Source of the DNA: Chlamydiota bacterium
GTDB lineage: Bacteria > Chlamydiota > Chlamydiia > Chlamydiales > JAJFMK01
Length of the DNA stretch: 8,358 bases
Assembly: GCA_021772215.1 (NCBI GenBank)
Contig: JAJFMK010000281.1
Span: 1-8,358 of the forward strand
Reading direction: 5' to 3'
Made by a program: the position numbers and the translations under genes. How positions within the stretch are numbered: the stretch's first letter is position 1; each line of letters begins with the position of its first letter. The notes under the pieces are model-generated. The model ran no database searches, had not been told where the DNA came from, and saw only the letters and a program-made list of their open reading frames with translations. This document shows, piece by piece, positions 1-5,400 of the stretch.

Positions 1-1
1 T

Positions 2-391
2 GGCACCATCGCCAAAAGATGGGTCTGGATCGGTGATGTGACGACAGCAGGGCAGAGTCTCTTTACGATGTATGACTTAGCAACTGTCTGGGTCACGGCC
101 AATTTGGAAGAGACGAAGATGGAGCACATCAAACTGGGCGATATCGTCGATATCCATGTTGACGCCTATCCAAACCTCACCTTCCATGGCAAGATCTTCA
201 CTATCAAAGGCGCCGCTGCCTCGCAGTTCTCGCTCGTACCACAAAACAACGCCACCGGCAACTACACCAAGGTGGCTCAGCGCATTCCCATCAAGATCAC
301 CATCGAGCCGCCCGAAGATTTCCCTAAAAATCGGCCGCTCTACCTCTTTCCGGGGATGAATACAGAGGTTACCATTCGAGTCACAAAATGA
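2..391 (+). CDS. emrA: EmrA-like HlyD/membrane fusion protein, C-terminal part (5' end outside window)
   Basis: This is the last 129 residues of a periplasmic adaptor of the HlyD/EmrA family. In such pumps the adaptor is anchored in the inner membrane and links an inner-membrane transporter to an outer-membrane channel. The frame is open from base 2, so a GTG at 38 is internal and not the start. Seen directly: a lipoyl/barrel-like segment (GTIAKRWVWIGD, then AGQSLFTMYDLATVWVTAN), an ETK stretch matching the EmrA 'NFKETQ' position, and the family-typical SLVPQNNATGNYTKV followed by QRIPIKI, close to the EmrA pattern SLLPAQNATGNW..VVQRLPVRI. The protein ends in a short beta segment (GMNTEVTIRVTK). 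Its stop overlaps the start of the MFS gene by four bases, so the two are almost certainly co-transcribed and translationally coupled. The family assignment is strong. The substrate cannot be read from this fragment. Confidence 0.9.
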   Translation, partial: GTIAKRWVWIGDVTTAGQSLFTMYDLATVWVTANLEETKMEHIKLGDIVDIHVDAYPNLTFHGKIFTIKGAAASQFSLVPQNNATGNYTKVAQRIPIKITIEPPEDFPKNRPLYLFPGMNTEVTIRVTK

Positions 392-2001
392 GTTGGAGCT
401 GTCCCTATCTCTATAGAAGTGAAAGCCGACTCTGCAACTGGTGCATCGTCTTTACACTGACGCTCGCGAGCATGAGCGTCATCACCGATCTCTTAGTTTC
501 CGTCATCTTGCAAAGTGAGATGCAGGGCTACCTAGCCGTCGACGAGACAAGGGCAATGTGGCTCGGCAAGATCTTCTTCTTTATGGCGGCCATTGCCCCT
601 CTCTATGCCACTCGCCTCGCCTTCAACTTCGGCTTTAAGCGCACCCTGTTAGTTGGATTGATGATCTTTTGGTTTGGTTCAATCGGCTCCGGCTTTGCCA
701 CAAATTATTGGGAGATGTTTGTGATGCGCCTCCTCTCAGGCCTCGGCGGCGGCGTGGTGATGGCGGCAAGCCTCAGCTATCTCCCGAGAGCCTTGTCAAA
801 AGAGATGCTAAACAGTGCACTTGTTGTCTACTCCAACGGCTTCTTTGGCCTCGGTATCGCTGCTGGCTGTCTGATCGGCGGCATCATCGGCCAAAGCTAC
901 CACTGGAAGATGGCCTTTTTAATGAATATCCACCTCGCCATCCCGAATCTGCTTCTTCTGCTTCTGCTCCTCCCCGAGACAGATCGCATTAAAAGGCCCC
1001 CTTTCGACTACTTTAGCTTCTTCTCTTTAACAACAGCGCTCTTTCTCCTGCTCGTCGTCGTTGTCGAGGCAAAAAATCCCGCTACAACCAGTGGCTGGTA
1101 CTCTCCTTTCATCCAGATCTGCCTAATTGGTTCAGGATTGGCTTTCTCGCTCTTCTTCTTTTCTATTTTCAACCGAAAATACCCACTCATAGAGCCCTCT
1201 CTCTTTCGACAGATGCGCTTTTCAATCGCTTGTCTGGGTATGGTCGTGGTTGGCATGCAGATCTTCGGCATCGCCCTCGTCTCTGTTGGCGTCTATGAGA
1301 CGATCTACCTCTACCAAAGAGATACCATTGGCTACCTTCTCTCCTCTGTCGGCTTTATCTTCTGCATCTTTGGTGCGATTCCGACGCTCCTAGCTAACAA
1401 AATCGCCCCTCGCTACTTTATCTTCACAGGACTTCTCCTGATTATCGCCAGCAACTTCATGCATCAGCAGATCACTATTCAGAGCAGCATCTGGCAGCAG
1501 CTCTTCCTACAGAACTTACGCTCCGTCGGCATCGCAATCCTGATCGGCCCCTTCACTGCACTTGCCTTTAGCAGCCTCCCCAGAGATCGCTTCGCCAAAG
1601 CGTCGGCTCTTATAGGTCACTTACGCTTCATCGCTGCCACCTTCGGCAGCGGCCTGGTCTTCCTCATCGTCCAGGAGCGCACCCCCTTCCATGCCCTTCG
1701 CTTCGGCGAACAGGTCGACATCCAGTCAGCCCGCTACCTAAACTACACTTCCCTCTACCAAGAAAGACTGATTGACGTCACCTCCAAAGGCACGAACGCC
1801 AGCGCCGACGACGTAACCCAACTGATCATCAATAATATCAAAGGCCAAGCAACCATCAGCGCCCTAAACGACGCCGTCACTATCTTAGGGTATGCGACCC
1901 TAGCTATCTTTTTCCTGATCTTCGGCCTCTACTCTCATCGCGGGTATAGATATATCCGCTGTTGGAGGTGGAAACAGAGACGAAAAGCTTACGAAATTTA
2001 A
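388..2001 (+). CDS. DHA2-family MFS transporter, EmrB-like (14 TM), efflux pump subunit
   Basis: A 537-residue integral membrane protein, the usual size for DHA2 (14-helix) drug:H+ antiporters such as EmrB. About 14 hydrophobic segments are visible, roughly at residues 19-41, 59-79, 86-104, 110-133, 145-168, 173-196, 208-227, 240-260, 279-303, 314-335, 342-358, 374-397, 405-428 and 496-515. The long loop at 430-495 sits between the last two helices, as in EmrB, and the tail is strongly basic (YIRCWRWKQRRK), fitting a cytoplasmic C terminus. Family-like motifs are MRLLSGLGGG in TM4 and GLGIAAGCLIGG in TM5, where motif C normally has GPxxGG; here the proline is replaced by cysteine. Motif A is also weak (FNFGFKRTLLVG). 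ATG 388 is preferred because it gives a full TM1 and forms the ATGA overlap; a weak GAG at 378-380 may serve as the ribosome site. The likely role is proton-driven export with the upstream adaptor. The substrate is unknown. Confidence 0.88.
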   Translation: MSWSCPYLYRSESRLCNWCIVFTLTLASMSVITDLLVSVILQSEMQGYLAVDETRAMWLGKIFFFMAAIAPLYATRLAFNFGFKRTLLVGLMIFWFGSIGSGFATNYWEMFVMRLLSGLGGGVVMAASLSYLPRALSKEMLNSALVVYSNGFFGLGIAAGCLIGGIIGQSYHWKMAFLMNIHLAIPNLLLLLLLLPETDRIKRPPFDYFSFFSLTTALFLLLVVVVEAKNPATTSGWYSPFIQICLIGSGLAFSLFFFSIFNRKYPLIEPSLFRQMRFSIACLGMVVVGMQIFGIALVSVGVYETIYLYQRDTIGYLLSSVGFIFCIFGAIPTLLANKIAPRYFIFTGLLLIIASNFMHQQITIQSSIWQQLFLQNLRSVGIAILIGPFTALAFSSLPRDRFAKASALIGHLRFIAATFGSGLVFLIVQERTPFHALRFGEQVDIQSARYLNYTSLYQERLIDVTSKGTNASADDVTQLIINNIKGQATISALNDAVTILGYATLAIFFLIFGLYSHRGYRYIRCWRWKQRRKAYEI

Positions 2002-2013
2002 TCGAAAATCCTC

Positions 2014-2064
2014 AGATTTGCACCGCAAATACGACGCATTTGCGTCGCAAATCTTGACGTTTTT
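2014..2064 (+). terminator. Paired palindromes with T run, possible terminator of the efflux operon
   Basis: Starting 13 bases after the MFS stop codon there is dense dyad symmetry. AGATTTGC (2014-2021) pairs with GCAAATCT (2047-2054), and a GC-rich inner hairpin CGACGC (2032-2037) loop ATTT GCGTCG (2042-2047) lies inside it. Five Ts follow at 2060-2064. Position and structure suit a Rho-independent terminator for the plus-strand operon. The gap between either stem and the T run (5 to 12 bases) is longer than ideal, so efficiency is doubtful. On the minus strand a TTTT lies just beyond the stem, so it might also stop readthrough from the opposing gene. The same bases can be read as two tandem operator-like dyads. 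Confidence 0.45.
2016..2052. repeat. Two tandem ATTTGC-N3-GCAAAT dyads, 22 bp apart
   Basis: Two near-identical 15-bp palindromes lie in direct order: ATTTGCACCGCAAAT at 2016-2030 and ATTTGCGTCGCAAAT at 2038-2052. Only the two middle bases differ, and their starts are 22 bp apart, about two helical turns. Seen directly: both arms are perfect in both copies. They could be a pair of dimer-binding sites, an extragenic palindromic repeat unit, or simply the stem of a terminator. Their place behind a gene end, not in front of a promoter, favours a terminator or repeat over an operator. Confidence 0.6.
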
Positions 2065-2402
2065 CCTAAAACTGCAGAGACTATCAATACAACAGCTCTC
2101 ACATCTACTTGCATATGTTTCCTGAATATATAGAAATTGTGAAAAAGAAGGGGACGGGTCGCGCAACGGTATATAAAGCCTCAAGGTAACATTGAATCAT
2201 TCGTTTTTTCGATCCCGTCAAACTCTGCTCTATTGTTTAGGTATTCTTTCTCATCTTAAGCAGAGTCGCTTCTCAGATGTTTTGAAAAATGCTTTCCGGA
2301 GCCATTTTCGTGCTCGCTTCGCTCGCACAACAGGCCCAATCCGGTGGTCCCAACCTATCATTTTTAAACCAATCTTTTTACTTTTTGCCCCTGGCGGGGC
2401 TG
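2065..2402. other. Intergenic stretch without an intact gene
   Basis: This is non-coding space between the convergent efflux operon and the giant minus-strand gene. No reading frame on either strand resembles a complete protein. It contains a possible 24-codon remnant (2115-2189, plus strand) ending in GTGRATVYKASR; an 8-bp inverted repeat ACTCTGCT (2222-2229) and AGCAGAGT (2259-2266); an imperfect dyad GTGC...GCAC at 2310-2328 containing the direct repeat GCTCGC-TTC-GCTCGC; and a GCCCC-TGGC-GGGGC hairpin at 2387-2400 with Ts before it on the plus strand but none after it. No tRNA, CRISPR or IS end is visible. The mix of a fragment and simple repeats suggests decayed or rearranged DNA. Confidence 0.5.
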
Positions 2403-2465
2403 CCAACGTCCAAAAAACCAATTTCCAAGGTCCAGGCCAATGGCCAATGTTCCAAGCTCCAACGT
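2403..2465. repeat. Phased CCAA (TTGG on minus) degenerate repeat next to stop codon
   Basis: CCAA occurs at 2403, 2410, 2418, 2425, 2437, 2444, 2452 and 2459, with a CCAG variant at 2432. Most steps are 7 or 8 bases. On the minus strand this reads as a TTGG-N3/4 array directly following the stop codon of the giant gene, so it would form the start of that gene's 3' untranslated region. Sparser CCAA copies continue leftward (2336, 2350, 2369). No strong terminator hairpin for the minus-strand gene is evident here. The function is unknown. Confidence 0.55.
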
Positions 2466-5400
2466 TCAGAACTTCCGGGAAAAGGCAAGGCCGAGGTCGG
2501 CGTTGTCGTGCGAGTCGTTGCCGAGGTCGAGGCCGTCGTCGGACAGGGCGCCTACACAGGCCTGATAATCACCAACCCTATTCTGGCATCGGGTGTAGGT
2601 CAAAGGATCTCTACCAAACAGCTTTTCACCGCTCCTCGCATGGTACATCAAGATCCCTAACGTGGCATCTAAGAGATGGGGCGGCTCATCGCTTCCCTTC
2701 ACTAATGCGCATTGATCTTTATACGACTTACTCCGGCTATTTGGCACGACATCCCGCGTCATCAGCACCCAATGCGGCTCTGTCCCCTTTGATCCATGGT
2801 CTCCTTTAACCCTATTGTGATAATATCTATATTTCGTCGCATGACCCCCGCCCTTCGGCTTTTGAATCAGCTCACTTAAAGTATTCAAAGTCAGCGGGCG
2901 GCCATTGACCTGACTTGGCACGTAGAAGAGGAGGTGGGTCTCGTGCACCTTCTTGTCTGGCCAGTAGTGGCAGGAGCTGTTAAGAATCTGCTCAATTTGG
3001 GAAGGAACAGGCAGCTCCTCCACAATGCCGAAATATTTTTCCCAGTCCGCAGCACCAAAGGCAAAAGCCGGCTCGTCTAATTTGGGGGGTAAAAGAGTGG
3101 GTATCTTTATATCCTTTAATGAATCTTCGTCCAGTTGATAGCAAAAGCGCAAGTTTATCTCCTTTAACTTCTTGCACTTCAATGATGGCATTCGAATTCC
3201 TTCGATAGTTAGATTTTTACAGCCTCTCAACTCAAGCACTTCCAGATCAGGACAGCTCTCAACTAAAGCTGCCATTGCTGCATCCGTTAAAGATGTACAG
3301 CCATTCAGTTTTACTTTTTGAGCCTCCCCGAGAAGAGAAAATAGTAGCCGCCAAATAGCTGGAGCACATGTAACAAAACTCCAATCAACATTTTTCACTT
3401 GATAAGCCTTATCGACAATACTATCTAGCAGCGCCTCTTCTCTTTTTAAAGAGAACCGATGACGATCTCTTTCCCCATAACTTGTAATAATCTTCAAGGG
3501 CGTTCTCATTTCTAGCCTATTTAATTGCCGACCTAGCTCTTGAAGGGCATAACTGAACGGAAATCTATCAGCTGAAAAAAGCGGAGTGAGAGTAGCACCC
3601 GGCACAAAGGTTTTGTCGGTCAATTTAACGTTTTGGACTGTTGTATTTAGAAAAAGCAACGCCCGTAAGGCATTGTATCCTTGTGCAGTTAATGGAGAGG
3701 TTAGGAGGTGATAATCCTTTATTGATAAGTCAAGGTACTCTTGTTCACATTGTGGTTCAAGAAGTGCAAACATCTGCTCTTCTCCTAACAAACGCCTGAG
3801 TTCATTCACTCCTGCTCTGGCCTCTTCTACCGAGGTATCGTTCCAGATGTCCTTGAGGAGGGCTTTTTTTTCAAGATCTCCTGTTTTATTTAAGGATTGA
3901 TCTTCGATAAGTGTCAGCTGCGGATGAAGAAACAGCAAGTTGGGAAGGTAGGGAGCATTCGAGGAGCAGTAGAGACGAATGCGAGGCGCTTGGGAATCAA
4001 ACCGAACGGTTTCTAAGGCAGGGCTATTCATAAACCTACCTTTCGTGAAATGTTTGCTTTGAATGGTGACCACTTTGAGCTTTGGGGCGTCGCTAGCTTC
4101 TAAAGTAACTAAATTCGGGCTTAAAACTGCGCAGGAAGTGAGTTCTAGACAACCGTTAACTTTTAAGTGGCGTAAATTTTTCCAGTTTTTACCATTAATT
4201 TGTCTAATAGATGTGCCGTCTAATGTGATTTTTTCTAGTTCTGTACATCGATCAAGCCCTTGCATACCTCTGTCGGTGATCTGGGTACAGCCTGAGAGGT
4301 CAATCGCTTTGATATGGGAAAATACCTTAGTCAAGTCTATGAGGTCTTGGTCTGTTAGAAATGCGCAGTTTTTTAGCGAGAGGGCTTCCATAAGATAGAG
4401 AGGCTCGTTAGTTCCAATGGTTTTGGGACGAGCATTTTTTAGGTCTTGAATCAGCGCCTTTTTTGCTTCATCTGTGTAATCAAGTAGGACAAAATCAAGA
4501 TGTTCGAGAAGAATTTCTTGAAAAAAAGTCAAGTTGAGGTGACTGATGCCAGGATTTGACCGCTTAGGACCCTTAAGCAGTGTCTTAAGAAGTTCACTTA
4601 AACGAGTGATGTGGCCATTTCTCGCAGCCTCTTGAAGTTCTTTTAATTGCTGATATTGCGCCTGTATTACATCTAGCTCAGCAAGAGAACAAGCGGGAGC
4701 AAAAAGCTCGGCCTCTTGAAGCTTTTCTGGAATTTTGCCCAGGAGGGATTTGATGCGGGTGCTGCTTTTATACCCACTTTTGCCTGTTTGGTCATATTGA
4801 CCATTTTCGATAAACGCAAAACGCTCTTCGATTCGCGGTGAATGCTGGAAGGCAAGGGTATAGGCGTTGGCCACCAAAGGTGCTAAATGCTCTATCAGAG
4901 CGAGATGAGTCAGTCCCGGATCCTTTAATAGCTGTGTCTGGATACGTAAAATCATCTCAAAGATGTGGGAGACCCAACCGGAATGAATATAGCAACCAAT
5001 AAAGCTTGCATCTTGCGTTTTTTGATCCTTGAAGTTTTGGAAATACCTTTGTCTCTCTTCGTCTGTTGGGAAAAGACTCAGCTGTCTTAGATGTTCATTT
5101 TGGAGGTCCTGTATCCAAACTTTTAGAATTTCAACAGGATCTTGCATCAGAGCTTCCCTCACAGCTGGGTGGATGGGCTGAGCTAGCTGATCCATGCAAA
5201 AGAGGATCTGCTTGAGGTTGACTTGATGGGTTCTGTTTTCTATCCGAGGATTGATCTTATCAAGCAGGCTTTGCGCTTCCACCGGAGGAATAAAGGAGTG
5301 ATCATTATCGACGCAAGTGATGACGTTAGAGCCACCAAGATCTTGAACAATAAAATTATCTGGTTTGCCATCTTCTGTGTAGGTTAAAAGACTCAGTAGT

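Noticed and set aside
1900..2184. Minus-strand open frame covering the end of the MFS gene and part of the intergenic region
   Set aside because: Half is antisense to the last transporter helix, the rest reads through the palindromes, and the residues form no recognisable pattern.
2310..2328. GTGC...GCAC dyad with GCTCGC-TTC-GCTCGC as a regulatory hairpin
   Set aside because: Only four outer and two inner base pairs form around a mismatch, and such CTCGCTTCGCTC runs are common by-products in many genomes.
2387..2400. GCCCC-TGGC-GGGGC hairpin as a terminator for either gene
   Set aside because: On the plus strand Ts come before the stem and none follow. On the minus strand the stem is followed by As. 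Neither fits a Rho-independent terminator.
2289..2660. Second plus-strand open frame overlapping the giant gene's 3' end
   Set aside because: Its second half is antisense shadow (repeated VEVEAVV-like residues from the GAGGTCG repeat), and there is no recognisable domain or ribosome site.
2192..2809. Plus-strand open frame of 205 codons beginning in the intergenic region
   Set aside because: It starts at TTG, most of it lies antisense to the well-supported C-terminal domain of the giant gene, and its product is an Arg/Gly-rich low-complexity string from GC-rich antisense sequence.
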